Shown here in pieces: positions 19,334 to 29,963 of a stretch of 64,000 nucleotides of DNA; the stretch's first letter is position 1; each line of letters begins with the position of its first letter. The notes beneath the pieces were generated by a model that saw only the letters and a program-made list of their open reading frames with translations, did not search any database and was not told where the DNA came from. A program made the translations under genes and the position numbers. This DNA is from Tritrichomonas musculus (Eukaryota; Parabasalia; Tritrichomonadida; Tritrichomonadidae): the NCBI GenBank assembly GCA_039105265.1, contig JAPFFF010000004.1, positions 5,394,001 to 5,458,000 on the forward strand, read 5' to 3'.

Positions 19334-20305
19334 TCAAAGTTGTTGAAGAGAAATAACATTTCCTTTTTCAATTGTGTAAATATCCAAATGAACATTCAAA
19401 ATTTGAAGTTTTCCTGATTTTGTGACTAACGCGAGTTTTTGATTATCGATAAAAGATATTATTCCTTCTTCTGCTTCCATTTTTGCAACTATGACTGATC
19501 TAGCTGATTCATTAACTAAGTCAAAAATGTGAATTGTTCCAGTTGAAGAGTATGCAGCAATGAATTGATTTTTTTGTGCAAATGAAAGAGAATAAATATG
19601 TGCTGAAAAAGAACCTCGTCTTAATTCTCTAATCTGGGCTCCGGATTTTGAATCAAATATTCTAATTAGTGTGCCATGTGCAGATGCAGTAGCAATTAAT
19701 GGTCCTGCATCTTTGTTTTCAGCCGACTTGCTAAGATATTGTTTAACATTGCAAAATTTAATAGCGCTTAAAGGATGGTTTGCTGCATTAATTACAATTT
19801 CATCATTTTGAACTGATGGATAGCTTGTGATTTTTAATTCGCCATTGCTCTTATTACCGCATAAAGCGACTCTTATATTAACATCGCTTAATTCAATAAT
19901 ATCAACTGGCGCATGTTCATTTTTGGCAAAAACGTGTTGAAGAACGAGACTTGGTGGATTATATCGGTATAATTTCATTTTGGTGTTAGAAGTTACAGCG
20001 AAATAGTGAGCAGTGGAAACAATTTTTTTAATTGGATCTGCACATTCAATTTCGAGATTAATTCGTTGCTGCTGATAGTCAAATGCACAAACAGATGTAT
20101 CTTTAAAAGAGCTTTGATCTTTTGTTCCACTAAAAACAACAGTTTGAGAATCGGGTACTGCTTGTGCTAAATTTGTAGCTTGTCCTTGAAATGTCGACTT
20201 ATTAATAAGAGTTGGTGGATTTAGCGAATAAACAGCAAATCCCCTGTCGCAGCTAAGGGTTAATTTTGAATTGTCGTGAGAGAAAGAGAGAGATTTTATT
20301 TCCAT
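19334..20305 (-). CDS. PROPPIN beta-propeller (WIPI/Atg18-like)
   Basis: A 323-residue WD40-type propeller. The diagnostic features are ATASAHGTLIRIFD (205-218) followed by IRELRRGSFSAHIYSLSF (225-242); the LRRG at 228-231 corresponds to the L/FRRG motif that binds PI3P and PI(3,5)P2 in Atg18, Hsv2 and WIPI proteins. The length fits the compact WIPI3/4-like members. Its expected role is phosphoinositide-dependent membrane recruitment in autophagy or endosomal recycling. The start ATG follows an AT-rich leader and gives the expected first propeller strand. Which paralogue it corresponds to cannot be settled by eye. Confidence 0.88.
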   Translation of the reverse strand: MEIKSLSFSHDNSKLTLSCDRGFAVYSLNPPTLINKSTFQGQATNLAQAVPDSQTVVFSGTKDQSSFKDTSVCAFDYQQQRINLEIECADPIKKIVSTAHYFAVTSNTKMKLYRYNPPSLVLQHVFAKNEHAPVDIIELSDVNIRVALCGNKSNGELKITSYPSVQNDEIVINAANHPLSAIKFCNVKQYLSKSAENKDAGPLIATASAHGTLIRIFDSKSGAQIRELRRGSFSAHIYSLSFAQKNQFIAAYSSTGTIHIFDLVNESARSVIVAKMEAEEGIISFIDNQKLALVTKSGKLQILNVHLDIYTIEKGNVISLQQL

Positions 20306-20689
20306 TTAATTAAACGTTCTCCTAAAAACAATATAAAAAGTTTCGTATTGTAGCGATTCGATAATGTTAGAAACAATTAAGGCCCCAGACAAGTCATAGT
20401 TATTGTAAATCCTGTATGTTATTAAAAAATCATAATATTTAATGATTTTTTTGAAATTCAATTTCCAATTTGAATTTTTTCGCTTTGTTCTTGATACTAT
20501 AGTTGCATTGTAATCTTTTATATTATCAAGAACAAAATAAATTATATATAAATATTCTAAAACAATCAATTTCCAAATTGGTCAAATATATATATAAGTG
20601 ATTAAATAATTAAAGACAATGCATTAATAAAAAGATGTTTACAATAATAATAAAAAATAAAAGCTGCGCAAATATAATATCACTTAAAT
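20306..20689. other. Intergenic spacer, nothing recognised
   Basis: AT-rich spacer between two minus-strand genes. An 87-residue open stretch here has no family resemblance and is treated as chance. Confidence 0.4.
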
Positions 20690-22093
20690 TTAATTTCGAT
20701 ACAAATTAATTACATATCTAATCTCACATGAAATTCTATCAAAATAGCTTGTTGGATCAATATATCTGATTCCCGATAATTTATACGATAAAATTTCAGA
20801 TCTAACTGAATTTAATAAAGTTCCAGTTCCAGTTCCGATGCATTGAAAGATTCCATTCAAAGCGTGTTTTTCCCCTTTTTTATAAGATAGCATATATAAG
20901 CAGTAGGCCATTGCATGGTTTCTCTCAACGACTTTTCCAAGCTCGTATAAATTGCCTAAATACATTAAAGCATCTTTGTTTGAATAATGGGCTGCATTTT
21001 CAACAAGTTTGATGCCAAAAGAAGTCATAAACTCCTTTTTAATCATAAGAGCACCAAATATCAATTGAATATTTGGAATACTGAGAACAAAAATTAAAAG
21101 ATCAATGATAAATAAAAGAAAATAAGAAAGATTGAATTCAAATAACTTTTTCAAAATTATGTAAATTAAAGTAAATTTGATAATCGTCTTTGAAATCGAT
21201 TTCTCTTTGACTTCAAAATGTTCTTCTTTTCGAATTTTGCTGTTTTGAATATATGTCTTCAATTCTTGATCGTCTTGAAGAGGAAAAACTTTTAATAAAT
21301 ATTGTTCAATGGATAAAAATGATGGTCTTTCATGATAATTTTGATTTATGCTGCTATTTATAACCCATATGTAAATTTGGCTTCGAAAATCGAGAGGAAC
21401 AACAAGTGACTTTTCCATTTTTTTACCAGAAAGAAATTCATATAAAATAATTCCGAATGAAAAAACATCTGTTTTTGTTGTAATATTAGCTATTTTTTGT
21501 GATTCGTTATTATTTTGAGTTAATTTTAATGATGCTTCTGGTGAAAGATAAATATTGTTTGCATCATCTTCGGAATGATTTTGATCTATTAATTGATCAA
21601 GGCCATAATCGAATAAAAGTGGTTCGTAATTGCTTGTTATTAAAATATTATTAGGGTTGAGTGATTCATAAATAATTCCATGATCATGTAATGCACTCAT
21701 TGAATGAACAATTTTAATAATAATTTTATGTTTTTGAGTTTCTGAAAGATTATCTAATTCTGATAATGTCATGTAATCTGAAAAAGGATTTATAACAATC
21801 ATATATTCTTCATTATTAATTATAAAATGATTAATTTTTTTGAAAGGTAAAAATCCTGACACCTCGTCTAAATCATGGCATGTTAAAACCTTTGCTATTT
21901 GATCAAAAAAATTAAGAACATCTTTTGAAACTTTAAAAAATCGAATTAACGAATAACAATCATTATTTTTTTCTTTAACAATGATTCCTTTTAATAAATT
22001 TTTATTATTTGAAATTATGGATGGAAGCGCTTTTTCTTCTTTTTCATAAATATTCCAATCAATTTGTTTTTCAAAATCTCCAATATTCATCAT
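20690..22093 (-). CDS. Membrane pseudokinase with Sel1-like C-terminus
   Basis: A 467-residue protein with a kinase fold at residues about 15-270, a hydrophobic region with one or two membrane segments at 304-348, and Sel1/TPR-like helices at about 363-415. The kinase lacks a clear glycine-rich loop. The HRDLKPxN catalytic loop reads IIYESLNPNNIL (141-151), so the catalytic Asp is Ser and the Lys is Asn. The DFG motif is FDYG (161-164), and SPEA plus DVFSFGIILYE follow in the usual places. It is therefore probably catalytically inactive, acting as a scaffold at a membrane, though DYG retains a metal-binding Asp. The Sel1-like tail has NAAHYSNKDALMYLGNLYE and AMAYCLYMLSYKKG. An initiator-like box lies 6-10 bases upstream of the first of two adjacent ATGs. 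Confidence 0.8.
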   Translation of the reverse strand: MMNIGDFEKQIDWNIYEKEEKALPSIISNNKNLLKGIIVKEKNNDCYSLIRFFKVSKDVLNFFDQIAKVLTCHDLDEVSGFLPFKKINHFIINNEEYMIVINPFSDYMTLSELDNLSETQKHKIIIKIVHSMSALHDHGIIYESLNPNNILITSNYEPLLFDYGLDQLIDQNHSEDDANNIYLSPEASLKLTQNNNESQKIANITTKTDVFSFGIILYEFLSGKKMEKSLVVPLDFRSQIYIWVINSSINQNYHERPSFLSIEQYLLKVFPLQDDQELKTYIQNSKIRKEEHFEVKEKSISKTIIKFTLIYIILKKLFEFNLSYFLLFIIDLLIFVLSIPNIQLIFGALMIKKEFMTSFGIKLVENAAHYSNKDALMYLGNLYELGKVVERNHAMAYCLYMLSYKKGEKHALNGIFQCIGTGTGTLLNSVRSEILSYKLSGIRYIDPTSYFDRISCEIRYVINLYRN

Positions 22094-22098
22094 TGAAC

Positions 22099-22103
22099 TA
22101 TGA
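22099..22103 (-). promoter_or_regulatory. Initiator-like box TCATA
   Basis: TCATA on the minus strand, 6-10 bases before the pseudokinase ATG, fits the trichomonad initiator consensus TCAYW, which normally sits a few bases before the start codon. The motif is short, so chance is possible. Confidence 0.35.
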
Positions 22104-22265
22104 AAGAATTATTTGACCATTATTTCACCATTGTTTTTTTACGATGATTTTTTTTTGATGTTAGTTGAAATAATTTCAATAGTTATTGAAATTAAATCAA
22201 TTTTATTTTTTTTTCTTTACTATCGTCGTATAAATTTTCTGTGTACTTAGCGGGAATTATTTTAA

Positions 22266-22270
22266 TCATA
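22266..22270 (+). promoter_or_regulatory. Initiator-like box TCATA
   Basis: TCATA starts 13 bases before the ATG of the MON2-like gene, matching TCAYW at a typical distance. A GCGGGAAT block, resembling an E2F-type half site, lies about 15 bases further upstream. Confidence 0.4.
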
Positions 22271-22278
22271 AGTTTTTT

Positions 22279-25200
22279 ATGACTGAAGAACTTTTCTCTC
22301 TAAAAGATGAGTTTTCGAAAATGACTGGAATACGGACACCAAAAGAACTTCGAAATTTGTGTCAGGAAGCGATTGATTCTATTTCAGCATTATCTTTACC
22401 AATATCAGCTATTGATAATCCAGTTGTAACTTGCATTGCATCAATTTTTACAAAATATCAAGATAAATATGCAAAAAATTATGTACCAATTTTATGTGAT
22501 TGTATTATTAATCATGTTTTCTCGGGAAATGCACTTACATCGGTTACATACTCACTTCTTTTAATACTTAATGAATGTGTTGATTGGAAAACTGTACATA
22601 AATTATCATCATTTCTGCAAACTTCGGTTCTCGAAGATTTTCCAGATACTTCTGTTGTTCAATCATATTTTTCTATTGTCTTGCAATTAATGGCTCATAA
22701 AGATGAAAATATATCAGGTGTTTGTTATGCATCCTTCCAAAGTATGATTGATATATTAATAGATGCTGTAAAAAGTTACAACAAAGACGAAATTCCAAAA
22801 GATTTTCTTACAATTTGTACAGATATATTTGGAATGAAATCAAACCAATTCGAAAAGCCATTGTATTTCATATTATTTTTATTATTTAATGATTTGAGCT
22901 GTATTTCAGTAGGACAAAAAATGCGATTTTTAATATGTCAAATTGTTCCCAAAAATGTAATTTTTGATGTCCTTGAAATGATTTTAAGCGACTATATAGA
23001 CTTATTTAGAATTTGTCCACAACTTACCTCAGTTTTCGAATCAACTGTTATTCAATCAATGAGTGATTACGATAGTATTCCATTTATTACTGCTTTTGTA
23101 AACTGTTGTCATGAACAAAATCCTTCTTTATGTTCATCGTTATTTACAGAATTTCTCGAAAAATGGAAAAACGAAACATTCAGTTGTCTTTACTTTTTCT
23201 ATGCCATTTTTCTTTTCAATGATGGCAAAATGCCACTTTATTTAATCAATAATGAAAACTTTGATGGTTTATCAATCATTGCAAATTTATTCAAAAAGAT
23301 ACGCAGTATTGTTGACTTAGAAAAAGTTCCAGAATCAGCACTAGAATTTACACTTAAAATTAAAACATTCAAACGAGCCAATCAAGAGCCAACATTCATG
23401 TTAACAGCACCAGTTGAAATCGTTGTTACTTCAATCAACTCATTTATTCCATTCTTCATTAAGCACAAACGAATAGCAGCATCAAACAAAAGCAACAACA
23501 GCAGTGAAAACAACAGCAATGAAGAAATTAACAACAAACTCGATGAAAGTACTGCCAGCAATCAAAATGAAGAATCAAGTAATGCTAACATAAATACAGA
23601 AAGTGGAAATAATGATTTAATTTTAGAGCAATTTAATAAATTATTCGAATATACTGCCGATGATGTAAGGGATGTTTTCTTCTATGGTCTTAAATATTCA
23701 ACGCTTTCATCATTTGATGTTATTTCAAAAAGTTTCATCAAATTCATTTCCGAAAGTAAACTTCAATTTTCTGATCTTGAAGTTTTGATCAGTTTCGATG
23801 TTCTTAGTGATTCTCAAAAATTGAATGAGACTGAAAGAACTAATTTTTCAATCCAAGAAAAAAAGCTTCGTTGGGATCAAGTATTGAATCGTATTGCTCT
23901 TGATTGTCCTCAAATATTCGCAAGTAACTGGTACCTTTTATTTGCATCATTATTTGCTGTTTCCGAGGAAACTGTTGATCTTTCTCCTTCTTTCGCTCGT
24001 CATTTCGATGATGAAGAAACAAAAAAAGTTTTGCAATCTCTGATCGCTGTCCGTCCTTTCCCTCATCTTTTCATCAATGATTTCCTCATTTCTAACATTG
24101 ACAGATTTGAAAAACTTTGGCCAATTCTAGATGAATTTTTCGATGAAGAAATTGGAAGAAATTCGAAAATTGATGATAAAATTTTTGAATTATTCATTGA
24201 TATGATTTTGAAAGCATTCGTCTCAAAAACTGAACGTCAATTATTAGAACTTGGTACTAAAATTTTAAAGTCAACAAAGTCGGTTTCAATCGATAAAAAA
24301 TTAATTGTGCTAAAGGAATTAAAAAATGTTTTCGCTCAGCAATCACAAGAGTTGAAAAACGGATACCCATTCTTATTCGAGATATTAGATCCAGAAATGT
24401 ATGACAAAGATTTGTTAACTAGCGCTTTCCAAATGTTCTCCGTTATATGTACAGACTATATTCACACAGCTGATCCTGTTTACGTTCGTCCATGCCTTGA
24501 ATTAATATTTAAGTATGCTCAACAAGCAAAAGATATTAATATTTCTTTAAGTTCTTTTGATTTAATATGGAATGTTGTTAAAATAATGGAAAAGAATGAT
24601 GATAATTGGACTCACTTTTTATTCAAAATAAGTGATCTATTTTTCGATAGTCGAAATGACGTTGCACATTGTGCCGTTAAAACATTTTTCACTTATATAA
24701 CATCAAATTACCAGCAAATCTCAACGAAAACAATCGATTACTTCAGAAACAAAGGATTCACTAATATTGTTAATCGATTTAGTTTTCAGAACCAGGAATC
24801 ATTGTCAGTCCTCCAACAAATATTGTACGAGATAATACATTTCTTTGTCACATTTTGGGATAACTTTAATCTTTCTAACAGTGAAATTGATTTTTATATA
24901 AGGAAAAATGAAGAACTTATTATGAATTGTACAGTTAATGATTTAATAGTTAATGCATATCAATTTTATGAATGTTTAGTTGGAGAAGGTATTATCGATA
25001 ACGACTTAAATAATCTTGTTGTTGAATCTTTAACTCGTTTATCAGATAATAAGCTCGTAAAAATCGAAAATATTAATTCATCTGTTGTTTCTCAATTTGG
25101 TCGAACAATAGGCAATCTTCTAAAAAGTTTCCCTAGACGATTAACTGATGTTGACCAATACTCTGAAAAAGATAGCTTAGCTTTCAAAAGTTATCTTCAA

Positions 25201-25713
25201 ATAATTGAACATATTGCTGTTACCTATCGAACTGAAAATTATATTCACATTACAACCCAAAGAACGCTTGATGCATTATCGTATATTATTCCATATGTCC
25301 CTATCAAAGAAGCTGAAGAATCTCTCGAAATATTAAAGCATCTGTATTTATCAGATAATGAAAAAATTAAAAATGCTGTTGTTAAAGAGATGGAAGATGC
25401 TTTTTTGACATGTTTCCATCCAATTAGTAACGAAACAAATGAGAGAAGTGAAAGTTCGAATACAGAATCAGAAACTGTAGATGAGAAAGAAGATGAAAAG
25501 CGTGGAAATAGAAGAAAATGGATTGTTATTCAATGTAAAGAAGAAATACTTTCGGCATATGGTAAACGATTTGCTGAAAAGCTTGTGTCCAATAAAGTTA
25601 CATGGGGCGAAAAAGAAAATATAAATGAAATTAAAGATCTATTTGTTTCTATCAAAGAGAAATATCCTGATCTTGCAAACAATGTTGATGAGCGTATAAA
25701 AGAGATGGAATAA
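22279..25713 (+). CDS. MON2-like HEAT-repeat protein (Arf-GEF relative)
   Basis: A 1144-residue helical-repeat protein. The best landmark is residues about 690-780: GYPFLFEILDP, then a SAFQMFSVICTDYI segment and KDINISLSSFDLIWNV. MON2 proteins have a closely similar block (SAFQ-LQ-VCTDFL, then LNISLTAVGLLWN) related to DUF1981 of Sec7-family Arf exchange factors. There is no Sec7 domain, as in MON2. MON2 acts with Dopey at the Golgi and endosomes in membrane recycling. At 1144 residues it is shorter than animal MON2 (about 1700). An Asn/Ser/Glu-rich insert lies near residues 400-445. A Sec7-family BIG C-terminus is the main alternative. The start follows a good initiator-like box. Confidence 0.65.
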   Translation: MTEELFSLKDEFSKMTGIRTPKELRNLCQEAIDSISALSLPISAIDNPVVTCIASIFTKYQDKYAKNYVPILCDCIINHVFSGNALTSVTYSLLLILNECVDWKTVHKLSSFLQTSVLEDFPDTSVVQSYFSIVLQLMAHKDENISGVCYASFQSMIDILIDAVKSYNKDEIPKDFLTICTDIFGMKSNQFEKPLYFILFLLFNDLSCISVGQKMRFLICQIVPKNVIFDVLEMILSDYIDLFRICPQLTSVFESTVIQSMSDYDSIPFITAFVNCCHEQNPSLCSSLFTEFLEKWKNETFSCLYFFYAIFLFNDGKMPLYLINNENFDGLSIIANLFKKIRSIVDLEKVPESALEFTLKIKTFKRANQEPTFMLTAPVEIVVTSINSFIPFFIKHKRIAASNKSNNSSENNSNEEINNKLDESTASNQNEESSNANINTESGNNDLILEQFNKLFEYTADDVRDVFFYGLKYSTLSSFDVISKSFIKFISESKLQFSDLEVLISFDVLSDSQKLNETERTNFSIQEKKLRWDQVLNRIALDCPQIFASNWYLLFASLFAVSEETVDLSPSFARHFDDEETKKVLQSLIAVRPFPHLFINDFLISNIDRFEKLWPILDEFFDEEIGRNSKIDDKIFELFIDMILKAFVSKTERQLLELGTKILKSTKSVSIDKKLIVLKELKNVFAQQSQELKNGYPFLFEILDPEMYDKDLLTSAFQMFSVICTDYIHTADPVYVRPCLELIFKYAQQAKDINISLSSFDLIWNVVKIMEKNDDNWTHFLFKISDLFFDSRNDVAHCAVKTFFTYITSNYQQISTKTIDYFRNKGFTNIVNRFSFQNQESLSVLQQILYEIIHFFVTFWDNFNLSNSEIDFYIRKNEELIMNCTVNDLIVNAYQFYECLVGEGIIDNDLNNLVVESLTRLSDNKLVKIENINSSVVSQFGRTIGNLLKSFPRRLTDVDQYSEKDSLAFKSYLQIIEHIAVTYRTENYIHITTQRTLDALSYIIPYVPIKEAEESLEILKHLYLSDNEKIKNAVVKEMEDAFLTCFHPISNETNERSESSNTESETVDEKEDEKRGNRRKWIVIQCKEEILSAYGKRFAEKLVSNKVTWGEKENINEIKDLFVSIKEKYPDLANNVDERIKEME

Positions 25714-26211
25714 ATTATTGTTTATGTTTAATTTTAAATTATTATTAAATATTTTCCTTTTAAAAGTCTTCAAGTAAGAAACAAATAAGCTTTTGATAAT
25801 TATATTTGATCTTAATTGATTAATTCGATTTTTATATCCAGAAAATACTAATTTAAATCTTATATATAGAGGAACTAGCACTGAACTAATAATAAGGTAT
25901 GGAAACTCTAACAATGTTCTTAAAAATTTTCAAAAATTTATGAAATAACGAGCATTAATTCAATTTTTTAATATAACAATTGATTTTTATCTTTTTATAT
26001 ATATGATAAAAATACATTTTTATTATTAAAAAACATTTTTATTAGTATAATTAAATATATAAACTATATTTTTTAATATAATGATTGTGTTTTTCTAGTA
26101 AAAATATAAAGAAAAGATTATGTAGAATTAACGGTTTTAAGTTCAAATGATTGACGTATTTATTTGAATTTATTTTTTTGCTCTCAAAAATATTCGTTAT
26201 TTTTCAGATAA
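25714..26211. other. Intergenic spacer, nothing recognised
   Basis: AT-rich spacer between two plus-strand genes. No frame with family resemblance, no RNA and no strong repeat was seen. Confidence 0.4.
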
Positions 26212-28632
26212 ATGAATTTAAAACTCTTTCTATCAGATTCGTATCGACGTTCTATTGATCGTAAACTTGACAAACTTGTGTTAAATTACCAAGTTGACAA
26301 GAAACATCAAGAAAATCATTTAAAACCAAGGATTGTTACACCAAACATGAAAAAAAATACTGTTACTAGCAAAAATACGAAAAGTAGTTCTTCATTAGCA
26401 ACAAGCAATGCCAAAAAAGGTATCATCAAAACTTTAGATGATAAAAATTGTGCAGAATCAATGGAATTTGCAAGGACTGTTTATTTTGAAAAATGCAAAG
26501 ATCTCAAATTAAAGCCAAATTCGCTTGGTGAAAAAAGATTTGTTGAACAATTTGTAAATTCAATTCATGAAAAATCGCTTCAGCTCTCCGGTCTTGGTGT
26601 AGGCCCAAATTGTATGTCAATTTTAATTAATTTAATAGCAACAAACCCAAATTTTGTAGTGATTGATTTATCATTAAACAGAATAGGTGATAAAGGAATT
26701 GAAGTTTTATGTCGCTATATTATTCAAGACGCGCCTTTCATTTATCTTGATTTAAGATCGAACGGAATTGGGATACAAGGCTCTACATCATTATTTAATT
26801 CACTATGTATGAACACTCATATAACGAGCCTCGATTTTTCTACAATTAATGGAATTGAACGTAACAGAATTGGTACAGAAGCTTGTTTAGCTTTAGCAAA
26901 CTTTTTACGAAAAAATCAAACAATTGCAAGTTTAAATTTAGCAATGTGTGGAATAACAGCAGAAGGCTGTAGAGCTTTAGGAATGTCACTTCCTTTAAAT
27001 ACATCATTGACCCATCTCGATCTAACCGCTAACAGATTTGGCACATTAGGCTCAGATTACCTATTTTCTCAGAAAAATTCATTCGCTTGTCTTACTACTC
27101 TTATATTATCGCGAAATGCTCTAGATGATGAAGCATCAGATGCAATATGCGCCCAAGTAGAAACATCTAAGACCATCCGTAATTTAAATTTAAGTTATAA
27201 TAATCTAGGCAAGCACTTTTTAAATACGTTATACGATGCCCTTATGAATGGTCAGTCCTCTCTTGAATCATTGAATCTTTCAGCCAATCATTTTGATCAT
27301 GATGCCATCAAATCGCTTCATCTTATTGTCCGTGACTTTACCATCAAGCATTTTGATTTTTCCTACAATATATTAACGACCAAAGTAATATCAGATATAG
27401 TCAATGCAGCCGAAAAGAACGAAAGCCTGACCTCTTTAGATCTTACAGAGACCCATCTTAATGACCAAGGTGCCCAAAGCATTGCCCAAATGATAGAAAC
27501 GCATCCTAATCTTCAACGACTCATTTTGGCCCAGAATAAAATAACGGATGAAGGTGGATATCCGATAGCAACTGCTCTAGCCCAGAACACTTCACTTTCC
27601 CATCTTTCACTTTCAGACAACGAATTGAAGGACAAAACGGCCGATGCAATTTTGACTTCACTTCGGACAAATAAGACGATAGCTGACATTGATGTCTCAT
27701 ACAATGACTTCAGCTGCATGTCTTATGTGTTACTGAAAAGGATGATTGAAGAGCATAAACGTACGCTCAATTCAAATGTCCATGAAATTGTTGAGAAGCA
27801 CATTGAATATTTGAAAGGCGAAGAACAGAAACTTTTTGACTGCAGAAACGAAATCAAATTGAAAGAAGAAAATATAATCGAAGCAAACGATACTTTCGAA
27901 CAAAGAAAAATTGACCTTGTTGATTTGACCCAAACCAAAACCGCCGAAATTGACCAAGCTGAAATTGACCTTAAAAATATTAAGGAGAAGTACCTCGAAG
28001 TAACCGAGCTTCAGAGAGAAAAATCAAGGCTTCACACAATTCTTAAGAAGGATTTGGAACAGAAACAAAGAGACGCAACCGACGAGCTACAAAAGTTGCA
28101 GATTAAAAGACAGCAACTTCAATCTAGACGCGATCGTTGCGAACTCAAAAAGGTCGAACAGGCAACAAACGCACAGAAGCAAATTGACGACCTTAAGTTC
28201 AAGCTGAGCGAGGCAAGAGAGCAGCTCAAAATGGCAATTTACGACGCAAAAGAAAAGAAAAAACAGGCAATTTTGGAGGAATCTTTGGAAAAGCAAGAAA
28301 GTAAAAACGACGATGAGAAGAAAGTTGACAAAAATAGAAAATCTCCTAAAACTAAGAAGAATAAAAAAGAGAAAAAGAAAAAAATTGATAAGGAGCCCTC
28401 AAAAAGTGGTGATGACCAAATTGGCCTTGAAAAAGTGGGTGATACAAGTGAGGCTGAATCTGTAATGTCTTCAACAGCAGCCGCAACAATCGCTAACGCA
28501 CTCAGTGCAATGGAATCTGCAAGAAGTGCACTTCAATCAAAGGTCAGCGTCTCCAGCTTTGTGTCACAAGTTGATGCAATTGCTGAAAATGGAGAAGAAT
28601 CAGCTGATTTGAGTTCAATTGATGAAAAATAA
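26212..28632 (+). CDS. RI-type leucine-rich repeat protein with coiled-coil C-terminus
   Basis: An 806-residue protein. Residues about 105-525 form ribonuclease-inhibitor-type LRRs of roughly 28 residues (for example NLSYNNLGKHFLNTLYDAL and DLTETHLNDQGAQSIAQMIE). Residues about 540-690 are a long coiled coil, followed by a Lys-rich stretch (about 700-730) and an Ala/Ser-rich tail. LRR plus coiled coil suits a cytoskeletal or axonemal scaffold, and several flagellar proteins share this arrangement, but I cannot match one. The 3' half has more C-ending codons than neighbouring genes. Confidence 0.75.
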   Translation: MNLKLFLSDSYRRSIDRKLDKLVLNYQVDKKHQENHLKPRIVTPNMKKNTVTSKNTKSSSSLATSNAKKGIIKTLDDKNCAESMEFARTVYFEKCKDLKLKPNSLGEKRFVEQFVNSIHEKSLQLSGLGVGPNCMSILINLIATNPNFVVIDLSLNRIGDKGIEVLCRYIIQDAPFIYLDLRSNGIGIQGSTSLFNSLCMNTHITSLDFSTINGIERNRIGTEACLALANFLRKNQTIASLNLAMCGITAEGCRALGMSLPLNTSLTHLDLTANRFGTLGSDYLFSQKNSFACLTTLILSRNALDDEASDAICAQVETSKTIRNLNLSYNNLGKHFLNTLYDALMNGQSSLESLNLSANHFDHDAIKSLHLIVRDFTIKHFDFSYNILTTKVISDIVNAAEKNESLTSLDLTETHLNDQGAQSIAQMIETHPNLQRLILAQNKITDEGGYPIATALAQNTSLSHLSLSDNELKDKTADAILTSLRTNKTIADIDVSYNDFSCMSYVLLKRMIEEHKRTLNSNVHEIVEKHIEYLKGEEQKLFDCRNEIKLKEENIIEANDTFEQRKIDLVDLTQTKTAEIDQAEIDLKNIKEKYLEVTELQREKSRLHTILKKDLEQKQRDATDELQKLQIKRQQLQSRRDRCELKKVEQATNAQKQIDDLKFKLSEAREQLKMAIYDAKEKKKQAILEESLEKQESKNDDEKKVDKNRKSPKTKKNKKEKKKKIDKEPSKSGDDQIGLEKVGDTSEAESVMSSTAAATIANALSAMESARSALQSKVSVSSFVSQVDAIAENGEESADLSSIDEK

Positions 28633-28820
28633 GTTTTTATAATGTATTTTTCATTCTTTGATTATTATGTTGTATATTATTATTATTTTATAAATGTATG
28701 TATTTTTTTTCGCTAATTTAAAATATTTTTGATCTTCTATCAAATTGAAAATTCAGTTAAAATTTTCTGTAATTTTCTAAATGTTTTTCAACTTTTTCAA
28801 TTGAATTCAATTTTTTATTA

Positions 28821-29963
28821 ATGTCAGAGAACGAAAGCGAGGTATTTAATAAAATTCAAGATTATTTTAATGGTATGCTGGTTATTTATAATCAGTTGCT
28901 CGCCTTTCTTGATGAGGAAAAAGATGAAGAAGCCAATTATACCAAATTAATTAATTCTTTAAATCAAATAAAAATTAAAGAAGATCGTTCAAAACTACGA
29001 GAATTTCTCCACTTAATATTGTCTATATCAAATGATCATCATCGCACAGCCAACTTTTTTGAAAAAATTGAAAAAATTTTAACAAATTTTGTAAGCGAAA
29101 TGAAAAATTTTTACTCTGAAGAAGAAATTTTCAATGTTTTTAAAGACAATTTCAGACTTATTTACTTTTTAGTAAATGAAAAAGTCATTAATCTTGATTC
29201 AACTATTTTAAACCTTGTCAAGCATGGTCAATATGGTCAATTTTTCATGTATTATTTTGGCCTTGAAGAGAAACTTGACAAACGAGAAAAATTTATTTTT
29301 TTTGAAGAAAAAAATCAAAATGGCACATTTAAAAAAAATCAACTTGAAGGAGAAAACGATATCTTAATTTGTCAATTAATTAGAAATGATTCAATTGAAG
29401 AATTTATTCAACTTTTTAATTCATCAAAACTTAATTCAAATTCAACTGTTTTGCCATCACAATTTGAAACAAACCGCTTTCTTAATATGAATTTAGAGAA
29501 TATCAGTTTAATTGAATATGCGGCATTCTTTGGATCAATTCAAATATTCAAATTTTTGCTTCTTCAAAAAGTTGTTCTCACTTCACCAATTTGGATTTAT
29601 GCAATTCATGGGAGAAACTACGAAATAATTCATTTGTTAGAAGAAAATAACGTGAAAATGCAAGTTAACTTGTGTATAAGTGAATCTATAAAATGTCATC
29701 ATAATGAACTGACCGAATATTTATTGAATAATTTTGAAAATTCAATTGAAAAATTCTTTTTGAATCAAAGTTTGAGTTGTAACAATTATTCTGAAATTGT
29801 AAATTATTTTCAAAATGTGAATAATTTTGATAAATTTAATTTGCTTTTCAATTTAGCCTGCAAATTTGATTATTTTCATATTTGTGAATATATTTTGAAA
29901 TTACAAAATTTTGATGTCAATAAGAAAATAATTTCATGCCTTTGTTTTTATGTCGTTCATTAA
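28821..29963 (+). CDS. DUF3447 N-terminal module of a spaced ankyrin-repeat gene
   Basis: A 380-residue frame, starting with ATG, of the same family as the frames at 12858 and 39360. It has the helical N-terminal part, FKDNFRLIYFLVNEKVI, GENDILICQLIRND and the DUF3447 core LIEYAAFFGSIQIFKFLLLQ with IWIYAIHGRNYEIIHLLEE. The family normally goes on into ankyrin repeats; here the frame stops after FDVNKKII. Downstream, at 30285-31573, seven ankyrin-type pieces follow in the same orientation, separated by AT-rich spacers. I infer that all belong to one locus whose spacers are removed or that has become fragmented. The first alternative is favoured because the units themselves lack stops. The product is unknown; protein binding is likely. 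Confidence 0.75.
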   Translation: MSENESEVFNKIQDYFNGMLVIYNQLLAFLDEEKDEEANYTKLINSLNQIKIKEDRSKLREFLHLILSISNDHHRTANFFEKIEKILTNFVSEMKNFYSEEEIFNVFKDNFRLIYFLVNEKVINLDSTILNLVKHGQYGQFFMYYFGLEEKLDKREKFIFFEEKNQNGTFKKNQLEGENDILICQLIRNDSIEEFIQLFNSSKLNSNSTVLPSQFETNRFLNMNLENISLIEYAAFFGSIQIFKFLLLQKVVLTSPIWIYAIHGRNYEIIHLLEENNVKMQVNLCISESIKCHHNELTEYLLNNFENSIEKFFLNQSLSCNNYSEIVNYFQNVNNFDKFNLLFNLACKFDYFHICEYILKLQNFDVNKKIISCLCFYVVH

